The notes beneath the pieces are model-generated. The model was given only the letters and a program-made list of their open reading frames with translations, had not been told where the DNA came from and did not search any database. The translations under genes and the position numbers were made by a program. Shown piece after piece: positions 1-9,357 of a stretch of 64,000 bases of DNA (position 1 is its first letter; every line of letters starts with the position of its first letter). Source of the stretch: DASRDU01 sp035560235 (GTDB taxonomy: Bacteria; Acidobacteriota; Blastocatellia; RBC074); contig DATMAG010000025.1 in assembly GCA_035560235.1 (NCBI GenBank), forward strand, positions 1 to 64,000. Reading direction: 5' to 3'.

Positions 1-849
1 CGCCTGCCGCTGACGCTCGCGACCTTTCGCGGCGTGCTGGTCGAAACCGCCGGTCAGGTCTTCGTCGCGCCGGTCGCTGTGGTCGAGCGCGTCCTCAGAG
101 TGAGAAAATCCGAAATCAGAACCGTCGAAGGAAAGGAAACGATTCAGTTCGCTGGCCAGGCTGTCGCGCTCGTGCGGCTGGATGAAACGCTTGAACTGGC
201 CCGCAGCGAGACAGACGATCAGACGGCATATTTCCACTGCCTCATCATTAACGCGGCGGGAAACCGGATCGCCTTCATCGTCAATGCCATCCTGGGCGAG
301 CAGGAAGTGATCGTCAAAAGTCCCGGTACACAGCTTGCACGAGTGCGCAATATCGCCGGAGCGACTGTTCTGGGATCGGGACGGATCGCGCTGATTCTGA
401 ATGCCGCCGATCTGGTCAAATCTGCGGTCAGACTGTCCGGACAGGCCGCCCCTGTGGTGTCGCGTCACGAAGCGGAAAGAAAACGCCGGACGGTTCTGGT
501 CGCGGAGGATTCGATCACCTCACGGACGCTGCTCAGGAATGTCCTCGAAAGCGCCGGGTATCAGGTGCGAACGGCGACCGACGGGCTGGATGCCTGGGCA
601 GCACTGAAGACCGAATCATTTGATCTGCTGGTTTCAGATGTCGAAATGCCGCGTCTGGACGGCTTCGCGCTGACCGAGCGGGTCCGCGGCGACGAACAGC
701 TCAGGGAACTGCCGGTCGTGCTGGTGACGGCGCTCGCCTCAGCCGAGGATCGCGCGCGGGGCGTGGATGCGGGCGCCAATGCTTATGTCGTCAAAAGCAG
801 CTTCGATCAGGGCAGCCTGCTGGAAGTAATCAGACGACTGATTGGATGA
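1..849 (+). CDS. cheA: hybrid chemotaxis histidine kinase CheA, C-terminal part (CheW-like + receiver domains)
   Basis: The frame is open to base 1, so the gene begins upstream of the window; about 282 C-terminal residues are visible. The first ~130 residues form the CheW-like regulatory domain that docks CheA on receptors and CheW. After a short linker comes a response-regulator receiver domain starting with VLVAEDS, with the phospho-acceptor Asp in LVSDVEMP, a Thr in VLVTAL and a Lys in YVVKSS. A receiver fused behind CheA is typical of hybrid CheA proteins in Frz/Wsp-like or alternative cellular function systems. The stop codon overlaps the 5' region of the following cheB. The catalytic, P1 and HATPase parts lie outside the window, so CheA is inferred from the tail only. 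Confidence 0.85.
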   Translation, partial: RLPLTLATFRGVLVETAGQVFVAPVAVVERVLRVRKSEIRTVEGKETIQFAGQAVALVRLDETLELARSETDDQTAYFHCLIINAAGNRIAFIVNAILGEQEVIVKSPGTQLARVRNIAGATVLGSGRIALILNAADLVKSAVRLSGQAAPVVSRHEAERKRRTVLVAEDSITSRTLLRNVLESAGYQVRTATDGLDAWAALKTESFDLLVSDVEMPRLDGFALTERVRGDEQLRELPVVLVTALASAEDRARGVDAGANAYVVKSSFDQGSLLEVIRRLIG

Positions 850-853
850 AGCG

Positions 854-1906
854 ATGAGACAGGGCCGCATCAAAGTTCTGGTGGTCGAGGATTCGCCGGT
901 GGTGCGCGAACTGCTGCTCTTTGTGCTCGGGTCCGACCCTGAAATTGAGGTCGTCGGCACCGTCAGTGACGGCGCAGGCGCGGTGGCCGCGGTCAGACGA
1001 AATCGCCCGGATGTGGTCACGATGGATCTTCATATGCCGGGGATGAGCGGGTATGACGCGACGCGGGCGATTATGGAAACCTGCCCGGTGCCGATCATCG
1101 TCGTCAGCAGCAATGTTGACCGTCACGACGTGGCGACAGCCTTTCAAGCCATCGAGGCCGGAGCGGTGATGGCGCTCAGCCAGCCTGCCGGGCCGGGTCA
1201 TCCGGAATACCAGGCGCGGGCGCAGGAACTGATTACTGCCATCAAGCTGATGTCTGAAATCAAGGTGGTGCGGCGTCTGTCGAGATACCGCCCCGGTCAG
1301 CAGACGATGGTCGCCGCGCGGTCGCCCGTCAAGCAGCGCGAACTGCGGGCGGTGGCGATGGGCGCTTCGACCGGCGGGCCGCTTGTGCTGCAGCGCATCC
1401 TGAGCGCCCTGCCCGCAGATTTTCCGGCACCGCTTTTCATCGTGCAGCATATGGCTGACGGCTTTGTCTCAGGCCTCGCCGAATGGCTCGATCAGTCGTG
1501 CCGGTTAACTGTGAAGCTGGCGACGCACGGCGAGATCGCGCAGCCCGGATGCGCTTACATCGCCCCGGACGGTCGTCATCTGAAGGTTGACTCAAACGGA
1601 CAGATGCTGCTGACCAGAGGGCAGAAGGATGACAGCTTCTGTCCTTCAGTGACCTGCCTGTTCCACTCAGTGGCCCAGGCCTGGGGCGCGGCGGCGGCAG
1701 GCGTGCTGCTGACCGGAATGGGCAGCGACGGCGCAGCGGGCCTGAAACTGATGCGGGATCAGGGCGCGCTGACCATCGCGCAGGATGAACGCAGTTGCGT
1801 CGTCTTCGGCATGCCCGCCGAAGCCATCCGCCTCGGCGCAGTCGAACGCATCCTGGAAGTTGACGAAATTCCCGCCGCCCTGCTCGCGGCAGCTCGCCGA
1901 ACGTAG
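854..1906 (+). CDS. cheB: protein-glutamate methylesterase/glutamine deamidase CheB
   Basis: Two-domain CheB that removes methyl groups from chemoreceptor glutamates. The N-terminal receiver domain (residues ~5-125) carries the acidic pair in VVEDSP and phospho-acceptor Asp58 in TMDLHMPG. The C-terminal methylesterase domain (~165-345) shows the catalytic triad: Ser172 in GASTGG, His199 in VQHM and Asp292 in GMGSDGA. I chose ATG 854; a TTG at 842 is an in-frame alternative that would overlap the cheA stop. The close coupling to hybrid CheA indicates one signalling operon. No receptor, CheR or CheW is visible inside the window. Confidence 0.93.
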   Translation: MRQGRIKVLVVEDSPVVRELLLFVLGSDPEIEVVGTVSDGAGAVAAVRRNRPDVVTMDLHMPGMSGYDATRAIMETCPVPIIVVSSNVDRHDVATAFQAIEAGAVMALSQPAGPGHPEYQARAQELITAIKLMSEIKVVRRLSRYRPGQQTMVAARSPVKQRELRAVAMGASTGGPLVLQRILSALPADFPAPLFIVQHMADGFVSGLAEWLDQSCRLTVKLATHGEIAQPGCAYIAPDGRHLKVDSNGQMLLTRGQKDDSFCPSVTCLFHSVAQAWGAAAAGVLLTGMGSDGAAGLKLMRDQGALTIAQDERSCVVFGMPAEAIRLGAVERILEVDEIPAALLAAARRT

Positions 1907-1995
1907 TTTCGCGGTGCGCCAAACCAGAGTTTTCTCAATTCTCCATTCGCAGTTCTCATTGATGACATACTCAGAGCAGACCGCAGCAGAAGCGA

Positions 1996-3051
1996 CTATG
2001 GTGCGGGTGAGGGCTTGCTGCTCATTGTGATCGATCCGATGCCGGGAGCAAACCCGAGTGACGCTTTTGGCAGTGCCAATACCGGGGATCCTGCAGAAAC
2101 TATCACTACCCCGGGCCGAGTAAAGATCCGTTGGTTCTCAACTGCCGTGAAGCTGAAATGAAAATTGCCAGCAAATGATTTCACGCTGACGCCTGCACCC
2201 GGCTCCTGGGCTATCTCCACGCTTCCCACAAAGTCCGCCAGGCGGATTCCGCCTGTTGTCCTGAAATCAACTGGTTTTCCTTCAGTAAAGGTTTCGGTTT
2301 GAAGCGGCATAAGATTCGGCGGGAAAGAGCCCCCCGGCAAAACGCCGCCTGTCACATTGGCGCGAAAGGAGGCACGTTCCTTACGATCAAGGTCGGTAAT
2401 CTCGAAAAACAATGTGACGTGGCCGACGGTCAGGTCTTCAGCCGGCGGTGGCAGAATCGTACTTACGCCGAAACCGCCCTTGATTTTGATACGCCAGTTT
2501 GTTCCCACCTCGGGTGGCTTCGGCGGGGGCTGCTCTTTTCGTGGCAGCGGCTTCAGGAATTGCGCGATAAAGAACTCCACCCGACGATTCTGCCGCATCT
2601 CGCTCTCGGTGAGTCCGCTTCCTGGACGTGGAATGTTTTTGCGTTTTCGGCTGCCGAATCCTTCCGAGGTAAATGGCATTGCTGCAGCAATACCAGCCCC
2701 CCGGGGCAGTTTGATGAGTTCCGTCAGGAGGGCATTGCGCGCAGCAGCGGCCCGCTGCTCACTGACCTCCTGCTCGAACTGCGCCCGTTCGTGTGGAGCC
2801 TTTCTCAGCGCTGCATCAGCGTGTCCATGCACGGTGAATGCGACGATTGGCGTATTCGTTTTGTGGCTCTCGACGATGCGTCTGGCAAGCGCGATGATCT
2901 GTTCCTGTTGCCTGCTTTCAAGTTGTTCGATCCTGGTGGCGTATTCAGGGTAACCATCAATCTCGACTACCGGCTGTTCGGATTGTGCAGCTACCTGCAT
3001 GAACTGAGTAAACACAAATGGGTTTGCCAACGCAACGCGCTGCAGCAGCAT
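1996..3051 (-). CDS. OmpA-like domain protein of unknown role
   Basis: A 351-residue protein starting at an ATG behind a strong GAGGAGG ribosome site. Residues ~65-165 resemble the OmpA C-terminal peptidoglycan-binding fold: a VHGHAD strand motif (family GHTD), an RA-rich helix, and QNRRVEFFI matching the family NRRVEI end. A Pro-rich linker then leads to a ~150-residue beta-rich C-terminal region that I do not recognise. No convincing signal peptide is present, which is unusual for a periplasmic OmpA domain. It is convergent with cheB, and upstream the nearest gene is divergent. The OmpA assignment rests on motif pattern only. Confidence 0.7.
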   Translation of the reverse strand: MLLQRVALANPFVFTQFMQVAAQSEQPVVEIDGYPEYATRIEQLESRQQEQIIALARRIVESHKTNTPIVAFTVHGHADAALRKAPHERAQFEQEVSEQRAAAARNALLTELIKLPRGAGIAAAMPFTSEGFGSRKRKNIPRPGSGLTESEMRQNRRVEFFIAQFLKPLPRKEQPPPKPPEVGTNWRIKIKGGFGVSTILPPPAEDLTVGHVTLFFEITDLDRKERASFRANVTGGVLPGGSFPPNLMPLQTETFTEGKPVDFRTTGGIRLADFVGSVEIAQEPGAGVSVKSFAGNFHFSFTAVENQRIFTRPGVVIVSAGSPVLALPKASLGFAPGIGSITMSSKPSPAP

Positions 3052-3450
3052 GACTAACCTCCTCGACCCGGAATGGACTAAAGACGACCCGGTAATTGAA
3101 AAGAGGATTACCAGGATTTGAGAGGGGCGAAATCTGAAAGTATTCAGGTGTGAACCCTGTTGATTCCGAAAAAGGCCTGAAAAGCAGTTGGGAAAGCTAA
3201 ACCTGCTGGTCCGAATCTTCAGATTGAAGGCAAAGATTCACGACAGCGATGAATGCATTATTTAGAGCGCTGGCACCATACCACACTGCTGACCTGGCAC
3301 AAAGTTACAAAGCCTGACAAAGGGAATTATTTCGATTCAGGCCTGCTGATGGACACTGTCAGGAACTTGCACGCTGACCGGTTCGCCGTATACTTACCGT
3401 CATCCGCGCAGTTGACCGATCAGGCTGCTGATTCTTTTCACTGAACCGCT
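3052..3450. other. 399-bp divergent intergenic region
   Basis: Lies between the divergently transcribed OmpA-like gene and the DUF1501 gene, so it should carry both promoters. The first bases hold the Shine-Dalgarno of the minus-strand gene. A 63-codon plus-strand frame ending near 3444 has no recognisable homology or ribosome site and is not called. No clear RNA structure was seen. Confidence 0.5.
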
Positions 3451-4890
3451 ATGAAACCTGCTCAACCACATCTGCCGCCTGTGACTGATCGTCGTGACTT
3501 TCTCTTTCGCGCCGGAAACGGTTTTGGCGCGCTCGCGCTCAGTTACCTGCTCGCGCGCGACGCTGCAGCGACCGAAAAGCCAAAGCCGCTGCTCAATCCG
3601 CTCGCGCCGAAGCCGCCGCATTTTGCCGCCAGAGCCAAAGCCGTGATCTTTCTCTTTATGGTCGGCGGGCCGAGTCAGATGGAGACTTTCGATCCGAAAC
3701 CGGTACTCGACAAACTGCACGGGCAGCAGTTGCCGCCATCGTTTGGTGAAATCAAAAGCCAGTTCGTCAAACCCGGCACTCCCCTGCTCGGCTCGCACTG
3801 GAAGTTCAGGAAGTACGGGCAGTCGGGCATCGAAGTCTCAGACCTGCTGCCGCACACGGCTTCGTGCATTGACGACATTGCCGTGATCCGGTCGTGTTAC
3901 ACCGACAGCTTTGTGCATGCTCCGGCGATGTATCAGATGACATCGGGGCGCGTGCTTGCCGCGCATCCTTCGATTGGAAGCTGGGTCACATACGGCCTCG
4001 GCAGCGAGAGCGAAAACCTGCCGGCCTTCTGCGTGCTGACGCAGCCCGAAGGTTTGCCCGAAGGCGGCGCGCCGATGTGGGGCAACGGCTACCTGCCCGC
4101 CGTTTATCAGGGCACGGTGCTGCGCAACGGCTCAACGCCGATTCTGCATCTCGCCCTGCCCAAAGGCGTCAGCGAACGGCAGCAGCGCCACACGCTCGAT
4201 TTTCTGCGGCGCATGAATGAAATGAATCAGTCGCCGGATGACACCGAACTCGCCGCCCGCATTTCAGCGTACGAACTCGCCTTTCGCATGCAGCAGCACG
4301 CGCCCGAAGCCGTTGACCTGAGCCAGGAGAGCGCAGAGACGAAGCGGCTTTATGGCCTCGATCAGAAAGAAACCAGTGAATTCGGCACGCGCTGCCTGCT
4401 CGCGCGTCGTCTGGTCGAGCGCGGCGTGCGTTTTGTGATGCTCTATTCCGGCGGCGGCCCGGTCAGTTCGCAGTGGGACGCGCACGACAACATCAAAGAG
4501 AATCACGAAAAGATGTGCCGCTGGACAGATCAGCCCATCGCCGCCCTGCTCAAGGACCTGAAGCGGCGCGGCCTGCTCGATTCAACGCTGGTGGTCTGGA
4601 CAACCGAGTTCGGGCGCACTCCGGTTTCGGAAAACGGCAGGGGCCGCGACCATAACCCGACGGCCTTTTCGATGTGGATGGCCGGTGGCGGCGTCAAAGG
4701 CGGCCAGGTGATCGGACAGACCGACGAGATTGGTTATAAAACGGTCGGTGAGCGTTATCATCCGCGCGACATTCACGCCACGATTCTGCACCTGCTCGGC
4801 CTCGATCAGTGGAAGCTGACTTACCTGCACAACGGACGGAACGAGCGGCTGACTGACTTCGGCGGGAATGTGATCAGTCAGCTTGTGTGA
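3451..4890 (+). CDS. DUF1501 family exported protein (Tat signal)
   Basis: A 479-residue member of the DUF1501 family, related to the alkaline-phosphatase/sulfatase fold and abundant in Planctomycetes and Acidobacteria. A twin-arginine signal is visible at residues ~13-35 (RRDFLFRAGNGFGALALSYL), implying folded export. Conserved features include FLFMVGGPSQMETFDPKP near residue 70, and WTTEFGRTP and GRDHNP near residues 385-400, which match the family metal-site signatures. DUF1501 genes are usually paired with DUF1549/DUF1553 cytochrome-like genes; none is present, so this is a solo copy. The substrate is unknown. Confidence 0.9.
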   Translation: MKPAQPHLPPVTDRRDFLFRAGNGFGALALSYLLARDAAATEKPKPLLNPLAPKPPHFAARAKAVIFLFMVGGPSQMETFDPKPVLDKLHGQQLPPSFGEIKSQFVKPGTPLLGSHWKFRKYGQSGIEVSDLLPHTASCIDDIAVIRSCYTDSFVHAPAMYQMTSGRVLAAHPSIGSWVTYGLGSESENLPAFCVLTQPEGLPEGGAPMWGNGYLPAVYQGTVLRNGSTPILHLALPKGVSERQQRHTLDFLRRMNEMNQSPDDTELAARISAYELAFRMQQHAPEAVDLSQESAETKRLYGLDQKETSEFGTRCLLARRLVERGVRFVMLYSGGGPVSSQWDAHDNIKENHEKMCRWTDQPIAALLKDLKRRGLLDSTLVVWTTEFGRTPVSENGRGRDHNPTAFSMWMAGGGVKGGQVIGQTDEIGYKTVGERYHPRDIHATILHLLGLDQWKLTYLHNGRNERLTDFGGNVISQLV

Positions 4891-4935
4891 GTGCCGTTAT
4901 TCTGTCTCCCTGCCATCGCGCCATCTCTCCGGCCA

Positions 4936-4952
4936 GCACGCTGGAAGCGTGC
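4936..4952. repeat. short palindrome after the DUF1501 gene
   Basis: GCACGCT and AGCGTGC form a 7-bp stem with a 3-nt loop, and flanking bases extend the pairing weakly. It sits 45 bp after the stop codon and could end transcription, although no T-tract follows. Confidence 0.35.
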
Positions 4953-5064
4953 GCTCCCAGGGATGGCTTTTCTCTCTGCTGCGTTCATGCAATGATTTTC
5001 CCGCGCTGATGACAGCTCAGACAGACTGCTCGTCAGGCCCGGGTCACAACTGCAGGAGAGAGTT

Positions 5065-5958
5065 ATGATGCCCCGTCGGATTCTCTCGTCACACTTCCTC
5101 AGAATTATGGGTTACGCCGTTCTCTTTATTCTGCTCAGCATTGCTGCGGGTCAGGCTCCGACTACTGACAAACAGGTCATTCGCCGGACTGACTTCAAAA
5201 ACTTCACCTATCGCCCGGACTGCCTCGGCGAGGATCGGAGCGGGAAGCGCGAAGCCGTGCGCGTCAGAAACGGGTCATATCAGCGCAAAAGCGGCGACGA
5301 TCAGGTTTACTTTGAAGTCCTCGGCGTCGTTTACGGCGACCTGAATGGTGACGGGCAGGAAGAGGCTGTGGTGCGCACGCTCTGCAACACTGGCGGCACC
5401 GGGCAGTTTACTGACGGCATCATTTTTACTGTGCAGCAGGGCCGTCCTGTCCCGATTGCCACGCTCGGCATCGGTGATCGCGCTGACGGTGGCATTCACG
5501 ACGTGAAGATTGAAAACGGGCTGCTCAAAGTGTCGCGCTACGGCGGGACGAGCGGCGCGTGCTGTCCTGATTTTATCGAGACATATACGTTCAGACTGAG
5601 CGGCGACAAACTCGTGGCGGTCGGCAAACCTGTGCGATCTGATTACGTTGATCGCGCCAACAGCCGCGAGGTGCATCGCATTCAGTTTCAGAAAGGCAGC
5701 ACGACCGCGACGGTGAAAGGTTCGACCTCAGGAACTGCCGAATATCTGCTCGGCGCGCGGGCCGGACAGACGATGACGCTGCGCATCACTGGCAATGATC
5801 TCGCGCTGCGACTGATGTCGCCTGACGGATCAGACCTCGGCCCGCCCGCGCCGAATGCGCCGCTCACCGTGAAGCTGCCTGCAAGCGGTGATTACCGCAT
5901 CGTGATTGATGCGGCGAAGGGCAAGGCAGATTACACGCTTGAAATCACCATCCGCTGA
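5065..5958 (+). CDS. exported protein of unknown function with PPC-like C-terminus
   Basis: A 297-residue protein starting at the first of two adjacent ATGs, six bases after AGGAG. Residues 1-28 are a signal peptide or signal anchor (hydrophobic MGYAVLFILLSIAAG). The middle (~60-190) has an FG-GAP-like phrase, VYGDLNGDGQEEAVVRT, with two cysteines later in the domain. The last ~75 residues (AEYLLGARAGQTMTLRI to DYTLEITIR) resemble the pre-peptidase C-terminal beta fold common in secreted proteins. No catalytic motif is seen. It stands alone between the DUF1501 and Oar-like genes; function unknown. Confidence 0.75.
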   Translation: MMPRRILSSHFLRIMGYAVLFILLSIAAGQAPTTDKQVIRRTDFKNFTYRPDCLGEDRSGKREAVRVRNGSYQRKSGDDQVYFEVLGVVYGDLNGDGQEEAVVRTLCNTGGTGQFTDGIIFTVQQGRPVPIATLGIGDRADGGIHDVKIENGLLKVSRYGGTSGACCPDFIETYTFRLSGDKLVAVGKPVRSDYVDRANSREVHRIQFQKGSTTATVKGSTSGTAEYLLGARAGQTMTLRITGNDLALRLMSPDGSDLGPPAPNAPLTVKLPASGDYRIVIDAAKGKADYTLEITIR

Positions 5959-5982
5959 ACTCCGGAATCCGAAAATCTGAAG

Positions 5983-6004
5983 GAAATTCAGCTTTCTGAA
6001 TTTC
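5983..6004 (+). terminator. hairpin terminator candidate
   Basis: GAAATTCAG-CTTT-CTGAATTTC is a perfect 9-bp stem with a 4-nt loop, 25 bp after the upstream stop, flanked by AAGG and CCTT that extend it. There is no T-tract, so its strength is uncertain. Confidence 0.5.
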
Positions 6005-6186
6005 GCCTTCCGCCGCGCTGAAACCTAAACAGCCAGTCTGCCGTCACTTCTCTGCTCTGCCTGATCTGGCCTGCCAGTTGCTTTGAAGCAGCACAAGACC
6101 GTTCACGAACATCCCCGGCAAAGAGCACAGCACGACGGCCTGAAATCAGCGCCGGATCGCTGCTGAGCAGGAAGGAAATACGGAAT

Positions 6187-9100
6187 ATGAAATCGCCAGA
6201 GTCTTTCATCACACAACTGCTGCTCATCACGCTGCTCACAGGACTTGCCACACTGACAGCGCTCGCGCAGTCAAACGCCACGCTGCAGGGCACCGTAACC
6301 GATCCGTCAGGTTCCGCTGTCCCGAACGCAACGATCACCGTGCGTAACACGGCGACCGGACTTGAACGCTCAACGCAGACCGATGCAGCAGGCAGTTATC
6401 AGATTGCCGCGCTGCCGCCGGGCAGCTATCGCGTCGAAGTGCAGGCGCAGGGCTTCAGCCCGCAGATTCTCAACAACGTGACGCTCGAAGTCAGCAGCAA
6501 TGTCGTGCAGAACATTCAGCTCAGGGTCGGCAACGTGACGCAGGAGGTCACTGTGACTTCCGATGCGCCAGTGGTCGAAACGACCACGATTACAGTCGGT
6601 CAGGTCATCAATCAGAAAACCGTCCAGGAGATTCCGCTCAACGGGCGCCATTTCGTTGATCTCGGTCTGCTCATCGCGGGTTCGGTCACGCCGCCGCAGA
6701 ACGGCTTTCTGACGGCTCCGCTGCGCGGGCAGGGATCGTTCGCCTTCAATACGGCGGGCAATCGTGAAGACACCGTGAACTTCATGATCAACGGCATCAA
6801 CCTGAACGATCAGGTGCAGAACCAGATCACGTTTCAGCCTTCGATCAACACGGTGCAGGAATTCAAGGTTGACAATTCGACTTATGGCGCTGAGTTCGGG
6901 CGCAATTCAGGAGCCATCGTCAACATTGCGACGCGCTCCGGCACCAATCAGTTTCACGGCGAGGCTTTTGAATTTCTGCGGAATGACGCGCTCGATGCGC
7001 GCAATTTCTTCGATGTCAAAAAGCCTCCGTTCAAGCGCAATCAGTTCGGCGGCGCGCTCGGCGGCCCGATTTTCAAGGACAAAAGCTTCTTCTTCTTCAG
7101 CTACGAAGGCTTGCGCCAGCGGCAGGGGCTGACCATCAACAGCGGCGTGCTGAGCGATGCGCAGCGGGCGCAGGTGACTGATCCGGTCATCAAAAAGCTG
7201 CTCCCGCTGATTCCCGTCGCCAACTTCAACAATAACGGCGTCGCGCAGTTTCGCGGTTCAGGCACTGCGCCCGTCAATATTGATCAGTGGACTGGTGACG
7301 TGAGCCACAACTTCGGCACGAGCGACCGGCTGCACGGCTACTATGCCTTTCAGCGCGACGAGCGCGGCGAACCGACCCTGCAGGGCAACACGCTGCCTGG
7401 TTTCGGCGACACGCGAAAATCTCATCGCCAGATTTTCACGCTCAATGAAACGCACACCTTTTCGCCAACGGTCGTCAACGAGGCGCGCTTCGGCTTCAAC
7501 CGCATCTTCATCACCTTCACGCCGAACGCACAGCTCAACCCGACCGACTTCGGCATCAACATCGGCATCAATGAACCGCTCGGTCTGCCGCAGATCAACA
7601 TCACCGGCGCAACGCTCAATTTCGGCGGGCCTGCGGGCTTTCCGCAGGGGCGCGGCGATACGACCTTCGTCACCTCTGACACGCTGAACTGGCTGCGCGG
7701 CAGGCACTCGCTCAAATTCGGCGGCGAGTTTCGTTACTTTCTCAACAACAATTTCAGCCGCGACACCGGCAGTCTGAATTTCGCCAGCCTCGCGGCTTTC
7801 ATCGCAGGCACGGCCAATCAGTTCAATGTCACGCTCGGCAGCCCGTCAAGCAGCATCGCCCAGGGCGCGCTCGGCTTTTTTGCGCAGGACAGTTACAAGG
7901 TCAGAAACGGCCTGACGCTCGAACTCGGTTTGCGTTACGACTGGAACAAGACGCCGACCGAACGCTATGACCGCTTCGTCGTGTTCGACCCGCGCACGGC
8001 TTCGCTGGTTCGTGTCGGCTCCGGCCTTGACGAAGTTTACAAACAGAACGCGAAAAACTTTGAGCCGCGCCTCGGTTTCGCGTGGGACATTTTCAATGAC
8101 ACCCGAACGGTGCTGCGCGGCGCGTATGCGATTCTGACTGATCAGCCGATTACGAATCTCGTGACGACTGTGACGACCAATCCGCCGCTCGCCAACCCGC
8201 TCGCGCTGCCCGCCGGACGCACGACGACACCGGCAACAGCCATCAACGACGTGCGCGCGGCGGCCTCGCTGTCGCCGAACTCGGTGGATCGCAACTTCGA
8301 TAATTCCTACGTGCAGTCGTGGAATCTGAACCTGCAGCGTGAAATCACTCCGAGCATCGGCGTGATGATCGGTTACTTTGCGTCAAAGGGGACGCATCTG
8401 CGGATCACGCGCAATATCAATCAGTTCATCAACGGCGTGCGCCCGTTTGCAGCACTCTCGGCCAGCAGTCCGATCCTGCCTGGAACGGCGCTCAACAACA
8501 TCAGCGAACGCGACAGCGCGGGCAATTCCAGCTACAACGCGCTCTGGCTGACAGCCAACAAACGATTCTCGCGCGGTCTGCAATTCAACGCCTCCTACAC
8601 GTTCTCGAAATCCATTGATTACAACTCGCAGAACGGGCAGGGCGTGACGGTGCAGGACAGTTACAACATTCGCGGCGATCGCGGACTGTCGGATTTTGAC
8701 GCGCGCCATCGCTTCGTCATCAACGCCATTTACGAACTGCCGTTCAAGGGCAACCGCCTGGTCGAAGGCTGGCAGCTTTCAACCATCACGCAACTGCAAA
8801 CCGGCAATCCGGTCAACATCGTGACGAACATCAACAACCTGACGGGCGTGGCCAATACGCTCAGGCCCGACCTGCTCAGTCCGATTGAAAAGATCGGCAG
8901 GGTCAATCAGTGGTTCTCGAACGTGGTCTGTGATCCGCGTGTGGCCGGTTCCTGCACGGGCGCGAACTTCGCGCTGCCGGTGGCGACGGTGAATGGCGCG
9001 TCGGTCTTTCACTTCGGCAGCCTTGGCCGCAACGTCATCATCGGCCCCGGATTCGCGAACACGGACTTTTCCGTCATCAAGACGACGAAGATCACCGAAG

Positions 9101-9282
9101 CGGTGCGCGCGCAGTTTCGCGCTGAACTCTTCGATGTCTTCAACCACGCGAACTTCGGCCAGCCGGGTCGCATCGCCGCGCCGGGCAGCACGGCTTTCGG
9201 CGTGATTACCAACACGCGCTTTGCAACGGGCGATTCCGGCTCGTCGCGCCAGGTGCAGTTTGCGCTGAAGCTGATCTTCTGA
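6187..9282 (+). CDS. Oar-like TonB-dependent outer-membrane receptor
   Basis: A 1031-residue outer-membrane beta-barrel. Residues 1-27 are a signal peptide ending in ALAQ. Residues ~30-115 form a carboxypeptidase-regulatory-like beta domain (LQGTVTDPSGSAVPNATITV). Residues ~125-260 are the plug (PLNGRHFVDL, NFMINGINLND, IVNIATRSGTNQFHG), and the rest is the barrel, ending in a C-terminal Phe as expected of an outer-membrane sorting signal. Acidobacteria encode many such Oar/SusC-like receptors; the substrate, probably a glycan or siderophore, cannot be read from sequence. A second, different copy lies at 51424-54567. No SusD partner is adjacent. Confidence 0.92.
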   Translation: MKSPESFITQLLLITLLTGLATLTALAQSNATLQGTVTDPSGSAVPNATITVRNTATGLERSTQTDAAGSYQIAALPPGSYRVEVQAQGFSPQILNNVTLEVSSNVVQNIQLRVGNVTQEVTVTSDAPVVETTTITVGQVINQKTVQEIPLNGRHFVDLGLLIAGSVTPPQNGFLTAPLRGQGSFAFNTAGNREDTVNFMINGINLNDQVQNQITFQPSINTVQEFKVDNSTYGAEFGRNSGAIVNIATRSGTNQFHGEAFEFLRNDALDARNFFDVKKPPFKRNQFGGALGGPIFKDKSFFFFSYEGLRQRQGLTINSGVLSDAQRAQVTDPVIKKLLPLIPVANFNNNGVAQFRGSGTAPVNIDQWTGDVSHNFGTSDRLHGYYAFQRDERGEPTLQGNTLPGFGDTRKSHRQIFTLNETHTFSPTVVNEARFGFNRIFITFTPNAQLNPTDFGINIGINEPLGLPQINITGATLNFGGPAGFPQGRGDTTFVTSDTLNWLRGRHSLKFGGEFRYFLNNNFSRDTGSLNFASLAAFIAGTANQFNVTLGSPSSSIAQGALGFFAQDSYKVRNGLTLELGLRYDWNKTPTERYDRFVVFDPRTASLVRVGSGLDEVYKQNAKNFEPRLGFAWDIFNDTRTVLRGAYAILTDQPITNLVTTVTTNPPLANPLALPAGRTTTPATAINDVRAAASLSPNSVDRNFDNSYVQSWNLNLQREITPSIGVMIGYFASKGTHLRITRNINQFINGVRPFAALSASSPILPGTALNNISERDSAGNSSYNALWLTANKRFSRGLQFNASYTFSKSIDYNSQNGQGVTVQDSYNIRGDRGLSDFDARHRFVINAIYELPFKGNRLVEGWQLSTITQLQTGNPVNIVTNINNLTGVANTLRPDLLSPIEKIGRVNQWFSNVVCDPRVAGSCTGANFALPVATVNGASVFHFGSLGRNVIIGPGFANTDFSVIKTTKITEAVRAQFRAELFDVFNHANFGQPGRIAAPGSTAFGVITNTRFATGDSGSSRQVQFALKLIF

Positions 9283-9300
9283 AACCACAAACCAGGCGCT

Positions 9301-9344
9301 GCCGGACGCGCAGCGCAGAGTTTCGCCTGCGCTGCGCGTCCGGC
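9301..9344. terminator. bidirectional hairpin terminator between convergent genes
   Basis: A perfect 18-bp inverted repeat (left arm 9301-9318, right arm 9327-9344) with an 8-nt loop lies between the stops of two convergent genes. It is very GC-rich and lacks a strong T-tract on either strand. Confidence 0.7.
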
Positions 9345-9357
9345 CTGATGTCGCCTG

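Noticed and set aside
2299..3057. Long plus-strand frames opposite the OmpA-like gene
   Set aside because: They lack a ribosome site and homology, and the minus-strand frame has a strong GAGGAGG and recognisable motifs.
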